Source: Chloroflexota bacterium (lineage in GTDB: Bacteria; Chloroflexota; Dehalococcoidia; Lucifugimonadales; Lucifugimonadaceae). Taken from it: a stretch of DNA of 33,831 nucleotides. Of this stretch, positions 14,881 through 24,273 are shown piece by piece; the stretch's first letter is position 1; every line of letters starts with the position of its first letter. Both the position numbers and the translations under genes were made by a program. The stretch spans positions 1 to 33,831 of the forward strand of contig JABIGL010000194.1 in assembly GCA_018650185.1 (NCBI GenBank), in the 5' to 3' direction. Below the pieces are notes generated by a model. It saw only the letters and a list, made by a program, of their open reading frames with translations. It was not told where the DNA came from and did no database searches.

Positions 14881-15795
14881 TTAGCTCGCCTCGACGGCCT
14901 TTCGGCGACCGAATAGTCCCCGCTCTTCCCAGAAGACCAGTGCCTGCGCTGCAATGAAGATCGAGCTGTATGTTCCGACCACCACACCGGCCAGCAGGAC
15001 TAGCAGGAAGTCACGTAGCGTCTCGCCACCGAACAGCAGCATCGCCACAATCACCAGCGCCGTCGTGAACGACGTAGAGAGTGATCGCATGATCGATTCG
15101 TTCAGCGACTGGTTGACGACGGCCCTGAAGGACCGGCCTGTGCCAAGTCGGACGTTCTCGCGAATCCGGTCAAACACCACAATCGTGTCGTTCACGGAGT
15201 AACCGATGACGGTCAGTGTCCCGACGATGAACGAGGCGTTGACCTCTGCGTTGATCAGCTCGCCAAGGATGACGAACAGACCCAGTGTGAGAATCACGTC
15301 GTGCGCAAGGGCGATCACGGCGGCGAGTCCATATCGGTAAGCCGACGGGACTGCCCGGAATGCCCAGAACAGGAACAGGATGATGAATACGGCGGCTACG
15401 ACGATGGCGGTTATGGCGTTGGAGATCGTGTCATCTGCAACGCTCTTACCGACCGTCGTGACCTCAGTACGCTTCGCTGTCCCTGGATACGACCGGTTCA
15501 GCGCAGCTTCAACATCATCCTGGTCTGACTCACTCTGGACCGAAGTCCTGATGAAGAAGTTGCCTTCACCCGTGTTCTGGATGATGGCGTCAGCAAACCC
15601 GGCCTCTGCGAACACGGATCGCACATCATCCGTCTCGATCGTAACGTCATCGAACTGGATTGATGTCGAGGTACCGCCCGTGAAGTCGATGCCCTGATTA
15701 AGTCCGGGCCCGACCAAAAATAGAAGCCCGGACACAATGACCAGGATCACGGACAGGCCGATAAACCAGATGCGTTTTCCTACGAAATCGATCAT
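14881..15795 (-). CDS. secF: Protein translocase subunit SecF
   Basis: SecF forms the SecDF accessory complex that uses the proton-motive force to pull proteins through SecYEG. The 304-residue protein has six membrane segments: one at the N terminus (about 10-28) and five in the C-terminal half (about 130-295). The periplasmic domain opens with LNQGIDFTGGT, the family's F1 motif, and VNDTIVVFDRIREN is the conserved motif of the second half. It starts three bases after secD, with GGAGG overlapping the secD end, so it is translated with secD. It is the last gene of the long minus-strand run. Confidence 0.94.
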   Translation of the reverse strand: MIDFVGKRIWFIGLSVILVIVSGLLFLVGPGLNQGIDFTGGTSTSIQFDDVTIETDDVRSVFAEAGFADAIIQNTGEGNFFIRTSVQSESDQDDVEAALNRSYPGTAKRTEVTTVGKSVADDTISNAITAIVVAAVFIILFLFWAFRAVPSAYRYGLAAVIALAHDVILTLGLFVILGELINAEVNASFIVGTLTVIGYSVNDTIVVFDRIRENVRLGTGRSFRAVVNQSLNESIMRSLSTSFTTALVIVAMLLFGGETLRDFLLVLLAGVVVGTYSSIFIAAQALVFWEERGLFGRRKAVEAS

Positions 15796-15798
15796 CGC

Positions 15799-18039
15799 CT
15801 AGTCCTCCGCGCCGACGGCGCGCTCAAGGCCGACAGAGCCGACCGGAACGAATGATTCGATTCGTTTTCCGAGCGCCGTGCCTGCGATTGATCGCATGAT
15901 CACCCGGCTGGCAAAGAATGCGGTGAACATCGAAACGATGACACCGATCCCGAGCGTGAGCGCAAATCCCTGGATCAGGCTTGTACCAAGTCGGTCACCA
16001 AACCAGAACAGGACTACGCAGGTAATTATTGTTGATATGTTCCCGTCCCGGATGGACGGCCACGCGCGGTCGAAACCACTCGTGATCGAGGCCAGTAAGC
16101 CACGTCCCATGCGTAACTCTTCTTTAGTCCGCTCTGCGATCAGGATGTTGGCGTCAACCGCCAGACCTATCGACAGGATCAAGGCCGCTACACCCGAAAG
16201 CGTGAGCGTGACCGGGATAAGTTTGAAGATCGCCAGTAGGACGACCGCGTACAAGATCAGCGCCAGTGCGGCGACGAATCCCGGGACCTTGTAGTAGAGA
16301 ATCATGAATGCAAGTACGAGTACGAGACCGACGGCACCGGCAATTACGCTCTTCCTGAGCGAGTCAGAGCCGAGCGTGGCGTCCACGTTTCGTTCCTGGA
16401 TCAGCTCAAGGTCGACCGGGAGTGAACCCGACCGGAGCTGAATGGCAACCGTTCTTGCCCGTTCTGCGGTGAAATTACCGAAGATGAAGGCGCTGCCGTT
16501 ACAGATCGCCGCCTGTGCAGACGGTGCGACAAGCTCTTCGCCGTCAAGGTAAATGGCAAGAACGTCCTGGTTCGTGGCCCGGGAAATTCGTCCCGTGACG
16601 TCACAGAACTCGTCCGATCCGTGGTCGTTAAAGCTGATGTTCACGACCGGCCCAACAACCCCCGGCTGTGTACCGGCGAATGCGTCCGTCAGGTCAGAAC
16701 CCTGAATGTCAATGTCCTGTTCGCCGCCACCGAAGGGCGGGTTCCAGTAGGTCGAATCTGTGCAACGGACGTTTACCCACTCATCGATGGTAAGACCGTC
16801 CGGTGGCCATGCGTCGTCGATATTGGGTGGAGTAAGGCTTCCACATTTGCGCTCACGGAAGTCCAGTTGCGCCGTTTGTCCGATCAGGTGCTTGGCTTCC
16901 TGCACGCCCCCACCGACGGCGTAGAGGTTGATCTCCCCCGCGGTGGCAAACACGTCCAGAGGGCTGATCGCGTCGATAGCGTCCTGAACCTCATCAACAA
17001 GCGTGGGCTGCGCGTCGCCATTCTCGTCAATCACGACCTCGCGCACGCCCGTGATTGCTATTGACCAGAAGTTAGGAATCGCCGTTCCCGTGTTGTCTGC
17101 CACGGGCTCGACGAGTGCGTTGTCCAGGCCTAAGCCCGCAAGCGCTTCCTGGATCTGCTCGACAGTAATTTCCGGCACGACCGTAACCGGACCGGTGTCG
17201 ACAGGAGTATCACCATCGGTGGCATCACCGTCGTCCGGGACGGGCTCCGCCGTGGGCTCCGTCTGAACCGGTGTCACATCACCCGGGTCGCTTCCGTCTG
17301 CGGAAGGTGTGGCAGCGGGCTGCGGCACCGGTGTTGCCGTAGCGGTATCCGCGTCACCTGCGGGTTCGTCAGGGAGTCCCTCTTCCACAGGCACATCTTC
17401 CTCAACGACCGGAACCAGACCCGTTTCCGGGTCGACAGCGGCAAATGAAATAACGGCGGTAACCGGGAAGTTATCTTCCAGGGCCCGCCTTATGACGTCA
17501 CTCTCGGCCTCGGTAATAACCGTGCCGTCCACGTCACGAAGGGCTGGACGCAGTTCGTCCATCTGGGCGATTAACTGGTTGTCGTCGATCTCAACCGTAG
17601 TCTCCGGATGACCGATGATCTCGGATCGCATGAAGGCTTCCAGCTCTTCGACGGAAACTGTGTTGCCATCAAACCCGATAGCGACAGTCGCACCGCTGAG
17701 TACGGGAAGTTGGACGAGGATACGGTCTGCAGGTTGCCCGAGAAGCTGAATGGTTGGCTCTGCCAGACCGAAAGAGCTCACACGCTTCTCAAGAATCTTG
17801 CGGACGCCTTCAAGGTCTTCAGGGTCTGCGGGGCTGCCATCTTCTTTGGTGGCTTTGTATACCAGATGCGACCCGCCCTTGAGATCAAGGCCAAGCGACA
17901 ATCCGAGTACGTTCTCGTCGTCTCCACGATCCAGATCGAATACCGGCGTGTCGATTTCAAGTCTCGGCACTGCGATAACGACAACGCTCAGGGCGAATAG
18001 GATCGCGAGTAGAACCAGTCCTCTTCGAGGTCTTCTCAC
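15799..18039 (-). CDS. secD: Protein translocase subunit SecD with an acidic Pro/Thr insert
   Basis: This 746-residue SecD has an N-terminal membrane segment (7-24), LGLDLKGGSHLVY (about 49-61), the P1 periplasmic domain, and a C-terminal block of five membrane helices containing LSIGLAVDANILIAER, a motif with the Asp implicated in proton conduction. Residues about 210-290 are low-complexity Asp/Glu/Pro/Thr/Ala sequence (for example TATATPVPQPAATPSADGS) inside the periplasmic region. Many SecD proteins lack this insert. The GTG start follows immediately after the cca stop (TGA then GTG) with GGGAG just upstream, so it is translationally coupled. No frameshift is seen. Confidence 0.94.
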   Translation of the reverse strand: MRRPRRGLVLLAILFALSVVVIAVPRLEIDTPVFDLDRGDDENVLGLSLGLDLKGGSHLVYKATKEDGSPADPEDLEGVRKILEKRVSSFGLAEPTIQLLGQPADRILVQLPVLSGATVAIGFDGNTVSVEELEAFMRSEIIGHPETTVEIDDNQLIAQMDELRPALRDVDGTVITEAESDVIRRALEDNFPVTAVISFAAVDPETGLVPVVEEDVPVEEGLPDEPAGDADTATATPVPQPAATPSADGSDPGDVTPVQTEPTAEPVPDDGDATDGDTPVDTGPVTVVPEITVEQIQEALAGLGLDNALVEPVADNTGTAIPNFWSIAITGVREVVIDENGDAQPTLVDEVQDAIDAISPLDVFATAGEINLYAVGGGVQEAKHLIGQTAQLDFRERKCGSLTPPNIDDAWPPDGLTIDEWVNVRCTDSTYWNPPFGGGEQDIDIQGSDLTDAFAGTQPGVVGPVVNISFNDHGSDEFCDVTGRISRATNQDVLAIYLDGEELVAPSAQAAICNGSAFIFGNFTAERARTVAIQLRSGSLPVDLELIQERNVDATLGSDSLRKSVIAGAVGLVLVLAFMILYYKVPGFVAALALILYAVVLLAIFKLIPVTLTLSGVAALILSIGLAVDANILIAERTKEELRMGRGLLASITSGFDRAWPSIRDGNISTIITCVVLFWFGDRLGTSLIQGFALTLGIGVIVSMFTAFFASRVIMRSIAGTALGKRIESFVPVGSVGLERAVGAED

Positions 18040-19569
18040 TCAGAGTCTCCCGCGACGCGATGCTGCCCGCCCAAGAAGGCGGGCAAGCAGTTCATTGGCT
18101 TCTGCTTTTGTACGGACAACGCCCGACGACTCTCCGTCACGTAACGCGCCCAACAACCGACCGATCTCTGGTCCCGGTTGCAAACCGAAACGCTCCTGAA
18201 CCTGATGACCATTTAGTAGGAGGTCCTCAGTCGTGGAGTGCTGCGGTTCTGGCTCAAGGCCGCGGGTAAGTATATCACTGAGCATGGCCGAATAACGTTC
18301 AAAATTGGCCCCGTTTAAGAGCGGTCCGATGGTTGACGCGTAGTCACATACGCTGAGCATTACCGTGTCTACGGCGACAGGTGAAACGTCACGGAAGTAA
18401 CGAAAGATCGCTCTGCCCGTTGGAGGATCGGTGCCGTTGCTCATCTGAAACGGCCTGAGATGTTCCTCGATCATCAGCGAAACGTGGGCGATTGTGCGCC
18501 TGCTACATCGCAGCCGGGTGAGGAAATTCGTCGCCATCTGCGCGCCAAGCTCGCCATGTCCCAGGAACCGTATTTTCCCGTTTGGGGCTTTCTCTGAAGG
18601 CGATTCAATGGTCATCGTCCCCGGTTTCCCGATGTCGTGGAGCATTGCGACCGTCTTGACGAGTGTTGCCCGAGTTTGGCCATCGCCGACGATCTCCCGG
18701 AAGTACTCGTCGAATTCCGGGTGCCATGGGACGTGCTTAAGGAAAGGATCGGATGATCGACGTTCACCGTTCATAAGCCGTGCGCCGACGCACAGGGCGT
18801 GGAGCTCGTGCTCCATGACGTCGTAATAGTGCATCCCGCGCTGGGTAAATTCACGGCCCTCGGTCAGCTCCGGGAGCAGGACTTCCAGCAATCCCAGCCG
18901 ATCCATCTCCCGGATCCCCCAATCAGGCCGATGGCTGGCCATCATCTTGAAAAACTCGTCCCGGACTCGTTCCGGACTGGCCTCCGCCAACAGTTCCCCG
19001 TTGTCCGATACGACGGACGCGGTTGTTGGTTCGATCTCGAATTCAAGCTGCGTGGCGAAACGGACGGCCCTGAGTATCCGAATAGGGTCGTCCAGCAGGT
19101 TACCGGGGCTAGATTCCCGGATTATGGATTGGCGGAGATCGGTCATACCAGCGTTGAAGTCGATTACAGCGTCGTCTATGGGAGCGTCATCCGCGCGCGA
19201 AACCCAATCCTGCAACGGCACCGCCATCGCATTGATCGTGAAGTCACGGCGCGCCAGGTCAGCCTCGATATCGCCATAGGCAACAGCAAGATCCAGCCAC
19301 TTGTGCTCATCTGAGGGATCCACGAGCCGGACGAAACCGCGTTCATCGTCCAGCACGATGGCGGTGCTTCCGGTTTCGTCGGCAAGGGAATCTACTAGAG
19401 CGGCTACTGGAGAAGTCAGCAGAAGATCGATATCTTCAGAACCTGCGTCGGGTTGCACAGGAAGCGACAGAACCCGATCCCGCACTGCACCGCCAACGAC
19501 GTACGCGGCGATCCCGTGGGACTCCAGGAATCGGGCAGTTCGTGTAAGGAGGCTCGCGGACTGTGTCAT
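18040..19569 (-). CDS. cca: tRNA nucleotidyltransferase (CCA-adding type) with HD domain
   Basis: The 509-residue protein is a class II nucleotidyltransferase fused to an HD domain. The catalytic head shows YVVGGAVRDR (23-32), the metal-binding pair in EDIDLLL (Asp46, Asp48) and RRDFTINAMA (107-116). A neck region follows, then the HD motif in AMLHDIGKPG near residue 310. It should add or repair the 3' CCA of tRNAs; the HD domain may give phosphohydrolase activity. Poly(A) polymerase or an A-adding-only enzyme cannot be excluded from sequence alone. It begins six bases after def and abuts secD, so it sits in the middle of an operon. Confidence 0.88.
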   Translation of the reverse strand: MTQSASLLTRTARFLESHGIAAYVVGGAVRDRVLSLPVQPDAGSEDIDLLLTSPVAALVDSLADETGSTAIVLDDERGFVRLVDPSDEHKWLDLAVAYGDIEADLARRDFTINAMAVPLQDWVSRADDAPIDDAVIDFNAGMTDLRQSIIRESSPGNLLDDPIRILRAVRFATQLEFEIEPTTASVVSDNGELLAEASPERVRDEFFKMMASHRPDWGIREMDRLGLLEVLLPELTEGREFTQRGMHYYDVMEHELHALCVGARLMNGERRSSDPFLKHVPWHPEFDEYFREIVGDGQTRATLVKTVAMLHDIGKPGTMTIESPSEKAPNGKIRFLGHGELGAQMATNFLTRLRCSRRTIAHVSLMIEEHLRPFQMSNGTDPPTGRAIFRYFRDVSPVAVDTVMLSVCDYASTIGPLLNGANFERYSAMLSDILTRGLEPEPQHSTTEDLLLNGHQVQERFGLQPGPEIGRLLGALRDGESSGVVRTKAEANELLARLLGRAASRRGRL

Positions 19570-19575
19570 CGGGGC

Positions 19576-20229
19576 TTAGCCGCCGGACATCTCTTCCAAG
19601 TCTTGTTCGGTGGCCTCGACGATCTTCTCGTCTTTCACCTCGGCAACCCCGTCCTTCATGTCGCCGACCGTCAGCACACGCTTTTCGCCCCGACTTTCCA
19701 TCAAACCTTCGTCCTCTACCTCCACTTCGAAGTCGTGCTGGTGCTCTTCCTCTTCCAGTTTGCTGAGATCGATCAGGTCTTCGTGACTCTTGAGGTGATC
19801 CAGATAAAGAATGCCGTCCAGGTGATCGACCTCGTGTTCGAGTGCCTGCGCGAAGATCTGCTCAGCAGTCAATCGAAGCTTTGCGCCCCACTCATCGACC
19901 GCACGAGCCTTTACGCGCTCGGACCGCATGATGGTGCCCATGAAACCGGGAACGCTGAGACAACCCTCTTCGACCTCTCGCTCCCCGTCGCGACGGGTGA
20001 TCTCCGGGTTGACCAGGATTCGGGCGTCTTCCTCATCCGGGAGTTGGAGGACGATAAGCCGTTTCAACTCACCAACCTGCGGCGCGGCAAGTCCTACCCC
20101 GTGGGCTTCGTGCATGGTCGCGACCATGTTGTGCGCTAGCTCACGGATGGCGTCATCAACCTCACGAATCTTGCGCGATTTCCTGCGCAGGATCGGGTCA
20201 GGGACCGTTCGGATGTCGAGGAGTGTCAT
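19576..20229 (-). CDS. def: Peptide deformylase with acidic C-terminal extension
   Basis: Peptide deformylase removes the formyl group from new N-terminal methionines. Motif 1 is GVGLAAPQ (44-51), motif 2 EGCLS (88-92, metal ligand Cys90) and motif 3 HEVDH (132-136). The residue just before HEVDH is Glu, where Gln is usual. The core ends near residue 155; residues 158-217 form an unusual acidic, charged tail (LEEEEHQHDFEVEVEDEG and onward). The total of 217 residues exceeds the common 150-190. It lies between priA and cca on the same strand, matching the widespread priA-def pairing; fmt, often next, is replaced by cca. Confidence 0.92.
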   Translation of the reverse strand: MTLLDIRTVPDPILRRKSRKIREVDDAIRELAHNMVATMHEAHGVGLAAPQVGELKRLIVLQLPDEEDARILVNPEITRRDGEREVEEGCLSVPGFMGTIMRSERVKARAVDEWGAKLRLTAEQIFAQALEHEVDHLDGILYLDHLKSHEDLIDLSKLEEEEHQHDFEVEVEDEGLMESRGEKRVLTVGDMKDGVAEVKDEKIVEATEQDLEEMSGG

Positions 20230-20301
20230 TGTTTGGAAATAACCAGGGGTGAAGGAGAGATCTGAGTATAAGTATAGGTTCAGGCGACTGGTCCGCTCTA
20301 C

Positions 20302-22845
20302 CTAGGAAACCGATGCAGGATCCACGTCTACGGTCCAGTCACGGCCAAGCTGGACACGGTCGAGAAGTCGCTCCGGATATGGACCCTTAAGGATGATGTG
20401 CCAACGCGTCACCCCTCGCATACGAAACGGATAGCTGGGGCTTGGTCCGATGACCTCGGTCCCAGTATCCCCGGATGCGATCCGCTCATCGTTCAGGACA
20501 CCCGCCATCCGCTTAGCCTCTTCAAGCGCGGCCGCCGGGTCGTAATGCGAATGTCCTAGCCTGATTAGCCGGGTGAACGGCGGATTAGCATGTTCAGCCC
20601 GAAGACCGATTTCGATGTCGTAAAACGCCTCGAAATCCTGCGCTGCGGCAGCCTGAACCGCGTAGTGTTCAGGCTGAAATGTCTGGATGATTGCCGAACC
20701 ACCGTCAGGCCCACGCCCTACCCGACCCGCCACCTGCGTCAGTACCTGAAACGCACGTTCGCCCGCACGAAAGTCCGGGATGGACAGGCCGGTATCCGCG
20801 GAGATCACTCCGACGAGCGTCACCTCCGGGATGTCGAGGCCTTTGGCGACCATCTGCGTACCCACTAGCACCCGTGACTTGCCTTTAAGGAACTCGTCAA
20901 GCACCTCACCATGCGCCCTCGCGGTGCGCGCCACATCGCGGTCCCATCGCAACACGCCTACATCCGGGAATCGACGTTCCACCTCCGTTACCACGGCCTG
21001 CGTGCCGCTCCCCATCGGTCGCATGTTCTCGGCGTTACAGACACGGCACTTGTTACTGGGCCTCACTCGGTATCCACAGTAATGACAGACGAGGCTATCG
21101 ATGCCGTCCGGCATATCGGACCGATGCATCGTCAAAGAGGTGTCACATCGCCGACATGTCCGAACCGAGCCGCACTGACGGCATTGCACGTACGCCGCCG
21201 TACCTCGCCTGTTGAGGAATAAGATCACGCGCCCACCGGCGTCCAGCGATTCTTTGATGCCATCCAGCAATGCCCGACTAAACAACCCTGCGTTACCGGC
21301 CCGAAGTTCTTCCCGCATATCCACAATCCGGACACCCGCCTGCCCGGCACTTGTCCGCGCAGGTCCGGTGATAGGCGAAAGCGTCCCCGCCTCGTCATCA
21401 ATCCCGACCCGATCCGGTAGACGAAGCAGGCTGATCTCCGCTCTCTCGGCGCGTCTAAATGTCTCGATGTCCGGAGTGGCGCTTCCGACCACTAACACCG
21501 CGCCGTGTTCTGCGCAGAATCGCTCTGCGACTGCCCTTGCGTGGTAACGGGGAGCCGGGTCGTGCTGCTTGTAAGTCCACTCGTGCTCTTCGTCGATCAT
21601 CACGAGTCCAAGGTTGTCGATAGGAGCGAAGACTGCGCTGCGAGAGCCCAGAACTATCGGAAAGTCACCGTTCGATATTCGCCACCACTGGTCGAATCGT
21701 TCACCCGGTTGCAGGCCTGAGTGAAGCAACGCCACCTTTCCCGGGAATCGTGAAGCGAAACGCGCCAGAGTCTGTGGTGTGAGCGCAATTTCCGGGACAA
21801 GTATCAATACGGTTCGGCCAAGCTCCAGGCACTTCTCCGCCGCCCGAAGATAAACCTCCGTCTTGCCGCTACCGGTGACTCCGTACAGCAGGAACTTGCG
21901 TGGCGGACCAGACTCTTTCCGGGTGGTCCTCAGCGCGGACGTGATCGCACCGATAGCGCCCGCCTGCGCGGCTGTTGGGTCTAGCGGCATCGTGGTCTGG
22001 AACTGGTGTTCCCTGAGGGGGTTGCGGTCCACCTGTATCTCGTCGACGCGAAGCAATCCGGCCTTCTTGGCCCAGTCGACTCGTGAACGACCGAACTCTC
22101 TTGCAAGGTCCGCCTGTGTCTCAATCCCGGGCGCATCAATCACCCGGCGCAATAACGACGCACGCTCCAGTCCACGTGTGCCGGGTGCGGCGTCCAACTC
22201 GTCGGCTACTTTCTCCACCTCTTCCGATTCAACAGCTAACGAAAGTACACGCGCGTACCGGGGCTTCTGTCGTTGGTGCTCCCACTCGGTCCGGGTGATG
22301 AGAAGCTTTTTACGGATCAACCTGTCGACCACCGCCCCACCACCGCGTCCAAGTCGACGCGCCAGCGCGGGTCGACGCAGTTCGCCCGCGTCTTTGACCA
22401 TCCTCAGGGCGCGTTCGTCCCGGGTGTTCAGATCATCTGTAGAAGAATTGGCGGCCCGTTCTTCATCAAGGCTTACCCAGGTCCGAAGTCGGCTAGCGAA
22501 GCCCGGCGGCAACATCTGGACCGCTGCCATGAAAAGTCCGACCCGGTAGTATCCGGACATCCAGGTGGCGACATTAATCTGACGGCGGGACAGCAGCGGT
22601 TGCTCGTATGCAACCTGCTCGACGTCTCGGATCTCCTCGACCTGCGGGACATCTACCAATCCAAACACGATGCCCTGAACGGTGCGGGAGCCGAACGGCA
22701 CCCACACGAGATGCCCGGGAGCGATCTCCATCTCGGGAGGAATGCGGTAGGTGAAGGTCCTGTCCTGCCCGCCCGCGCCATCAACGGCGACCTGCGCGAA
22801 TCCACCGCTCAAATCCGCGGGCGTATGTTGTGGGCGCGCTTCCAT
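20302..22845 (-). CDS. priA: Primosomal protein N' (replication restart helicase PriA)
   Basis: PriA reloads the replisome at stalled forks. The 847-residue protein has the N-terminal 3'-DNA-binding domain (about 15-120), a winged-helix-like section, then the helicase core with Walker A GVTGSGKT (322-329) and the DEEH box (418-421) followed by WTYKQHDPAPRYHARA. Cysteine pairs in QCRQCGSVRTCRRC and VCHYCGYRV then CRVCN (about 555-620) form the zinc sites. Helicase motifs such as VAGRVGRG come later. No strong ribosome binding site is visible. About 100 bases separate it from rplS upstream, and def follows after 72 bases. Confidence 0.95.
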   Translation of the reverse strand: MEARPQHTPADLSGGFAQVAVDGAGGQDRTFTYRIPPEMEIAPGHLVWVPFGSRTVQGIVFGLVDVPQVEEIRDVEQVAYEQPLLSRRQINVATWMSGYYRVGLFMAAVQMLPPGFASRLRTWVSLDEERAANSSTDDLNTRDERALRMVKDAGELRRPALARRLGRGGGAVVDRLIRKKLLITRTEWEHQRQKPRYARVLSLAVESEEVEKVADELDAAPGTRGLERASLLRRVIDAPGIETQADLAREFGRSRVDWAKKAGLLRVDEIQVDRNPLREHQFQTTMPLDPTAAQAGAIGAITSALRTTRKESGPPRKFLLYGVTGSGKTEVYLRAAEKCLELGRTVLILVPEIALTPQTLARFASRFPGKVALLHSGLQPGERFDQWWRISNGDFPIVLGSRSAVFAPIDNLGLVMIDEEHEWTYKQHDPAPRYHARAVAERFCAEHGAVLVVGSATPDIETFRRAERAEISLLRLPDRVGIDDEAGTLSPITGPARTSAGQAGVRIVDMREELRAGNAGLFSRALLDGIKESLDAGGRVILFLNRRGTAAYVQCRQCGSVRTCRRCDTSLTMHRSDMPDGIDSLVCHYCGYRVRPSNKCRVCNAENMRPMGSGTQAVVTEVERRFPDVGVLRWDRDVARTARAHGEVLDEFLKGKSRVLVGTQMVAKGLDIPEVTLVGVISADTGLSIPDFRAGERAFQVLTQVAGRVGRGPDGGSAIIQTFQPEHYAVQAAAAQDFEAFYDIEIGLRAEHANPPFTRLIRLGHSHYDPAAALEEAKRMAGVLNDERIASGDTGTEVIGPSPSYPFRMRGVTRWHIILKGPYPERLLDRVQLGRDWTVDVDPASVS

Positions 22846-22945
22846 AGGGCGAGGGTACGCGAAATAAGCGTCAGCATGGGCTCCGCCTGTCGACCGGCGT
22901 CACGCCAGTTAGGCGCCGACACTATCCAAATAGCCGACCGGCTGG

Positions 22946-23299
22946 TTAGCGGCGCTCTTTGATCCGGGCGCTTCGGCCCGTCAGACCACGGAGGTAGTAG
23001 GCACGCGCCCTGCGGACCTTGCCCTTGCGGGTGACCTCGAGGGAGTCTACGAGCGGGGAGCAAAGGAGGAAAATCCTCTCGACGCCGACCCCGTAAGAAA
23101 CACGTCGTACGGTGAAGGTCACTCCGGGGGCAGGGGTGTCGCCTTTGCGGTAACGACCCTTGAGGACAACGCCCTCGAAAGCCTGGACACGCTGGCGGTC
23201 ACCTTCACGAATCATCACGTTGACACGAACGGTGTCACCGGTCTGAAATTCCTGGATGGCGTCGCGCGGAGTTGCTTCAACTAGCGTTCGGGCTTCCAT
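22946..23299 (-). CDS. rplS: 50S ribosomal protein L19
   Basis: The 117-residue protein has the L19 signature: [32 protein letters not shown] and the basic C-terminal [21 protein letters not shown]19 lies at the subunit interface of the ribosome. The ATG at 23299 follows AAGGGAA at good spacing; a longer frame to 23449 has no matching ribosome binding site and gives a non-family N-terminus. It is the last of the usual trmD-rplS pair, here separated from trmD by a lipoprotein gene, and has its own candidate promoter. Confidence 0.96.
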   Translation of the reverse strand: MEARTLVEATPRDAIQEFQTGDTVRVNVMIREGDRQRVQAFEGVVLKGRYRKGDTPAPGVTFTVRRVSYGVGVERIFLLCSPLVDSLEVTRKGKVRRARAYYLRGLTGRSARIKERR

Positions 23300-23321
23300 C
23301 GCCGTATTCCCTTTGTGCAAG

Positions 23322-23338
23322 CCGGAAAATGCTTCCGG
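23322..23338 (-). promoter_or_regulatory. rplS: Small hairpin in the rplS 5' leader
   Basis: On the transcribed strand CCGGAA-GCATT-TTCCGG forms a 6-bp hairpin ending about 10 bases before the AAGGGAA ribosome binding site. It could modulate rplS translation, but it is small and unproven. Confidence 0.3.
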
Positions 23339-23424
23339 TAGTGTGTTCTCTGCCGTGTCGGTCCCGATGTATTCAGAGTCGGGGGACGCGCGCGACGGCC
23401 GATATTTAACTAAGTGAGTCCCTG

Positions 23425-23454
23425 ATTGTAGGGCCGCGAGCCTACCCACGGCAA
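23425..23454 (-). promoter_or_regulatory. rplS: Candidate sigma-70-type promoter for rplS
   Basis: Reading the minus strand, TTGCCG (23454-23449) and TACAAT (23430-23425) are 18 bases apart, with four of six and five of six consensus matches. It would start transcription about 120 bases before rplS, in the 204-base gap after the lipoprotein gene, so rplS-priA-def-cca-secDF may have their own promoter. Confidence 0.4.
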
Positions 23455-23503
23455 CGGTTCAGGCCTTAATTAGGGCCGATTCATCGTATCCGGTTGCGGA
23501 GTC

Positions 23504-24268
23504 TCAACCTCCGGGCGGTGGTGCGATCTCTGGAATCACGATCCGTTCCGGCACGTTCCTGTCTGACACCACAAAGGCCCGTCGAGTCCCCTCAAGCCCT
23601 ATCTCCGGGTCTCGGTTGATAAACGAAACCACACTTTCGATGTGGAAGTCAGCTACTCGTATTACGAGCTCGTGGGTCTGGACAATGGGCTTGTCGATAC
23701 CCTCCAGGTCGAGATTTTCGGCCCCGGTGATCCGATAGAACTCACCGTCATCTGGGACATCCGGGTCTGTGAATTCAAAAATGTCCATGGCCGGGATGAG
23801 CTGACCGGATCCGATGCCAAGTGACTGGTCAAACTCAGTCTCAAGCCGCCATTCATTAGATTCCCGCTCGCGGTAAAGCAGTTGGCCATCAGCGACGATA
23901 AATTCGGCAATCGGGTCGTCCGGGCTATTCGACGCCGCTCGGTAACGTCCCGGCTGAGACCACTCTCCGCTGATGGTAGAGATCTGGATATCTTCGCCCC
24001 CGGTAACGACCGTTTCCGTAGTGAATCGGAACGACTCCAGGGTTGCCGAAATCTCACCGGCTCGTTGCAACACGTCAGCCGCCGAAAGGTTGCCCGCGCC
24101 CGTTGGCGCGAGATCGTTGGTCTCCGCGCGGGCGGTGGCCAACGCGATCTCCGCCGGAGTGAGTTTTGGCGCGTCATTTCCCGACTCTGAACCGCACGCG
24201 ACCGTCACCATAAGCACGGCGGCGAAAATCAAAAGCGAAATCCGCCCTGTCAAGAACCTCTGGTTCAA
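23504..24268 (-). CDS. Putative lipoprotein, LppX/LprG-like or LolA-like
   Basis: The 254-residue protein has a Sec/lipoprotein signal (RFLTGRISLLIFAAVLMVTVAC), with Cys25 as the likely lipidated residue followed by Gly-Ser; the lipobox is imperfect at -3. The mature part opens with a Thr/Ala-rich linker, then alternating strands with the pattern of lipid-carrier lipoproteins, for example SFRFTTETVVTGGEDIQIS, YRAASNSPDDPIAEFIV and WRLETEFDQSLGIG. That family moves or holds lipids at the cell envelope; this call is by fold-like pattern only. It lies five bases after trmD and splits it from rplS. Confidence 0.65.
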   Translation of the reverse strand: MNQRFLTGRISLLIFAAVLMVTVACGSESGNDAPKLTPAEIALATARAETNDLAPTGAGNLSAADVLQRAGEISATLESFRFTTETVVTGGEDIQISTISGEWSQPGRYRAASNSPDDPIAEFIVADGQLLYRERESNEWRLETEFDQSLGIGSGQLIPAMDIFEFTDPDVPDDGEFYRITGAENLDLEGIDKPIVQTHELVIRVADFHIESVVSFINRDPEIGLEGTRRAFVVSDRNVPERIVIPEIAPPPGG

Positions 24269-24273
24269 ATTTC

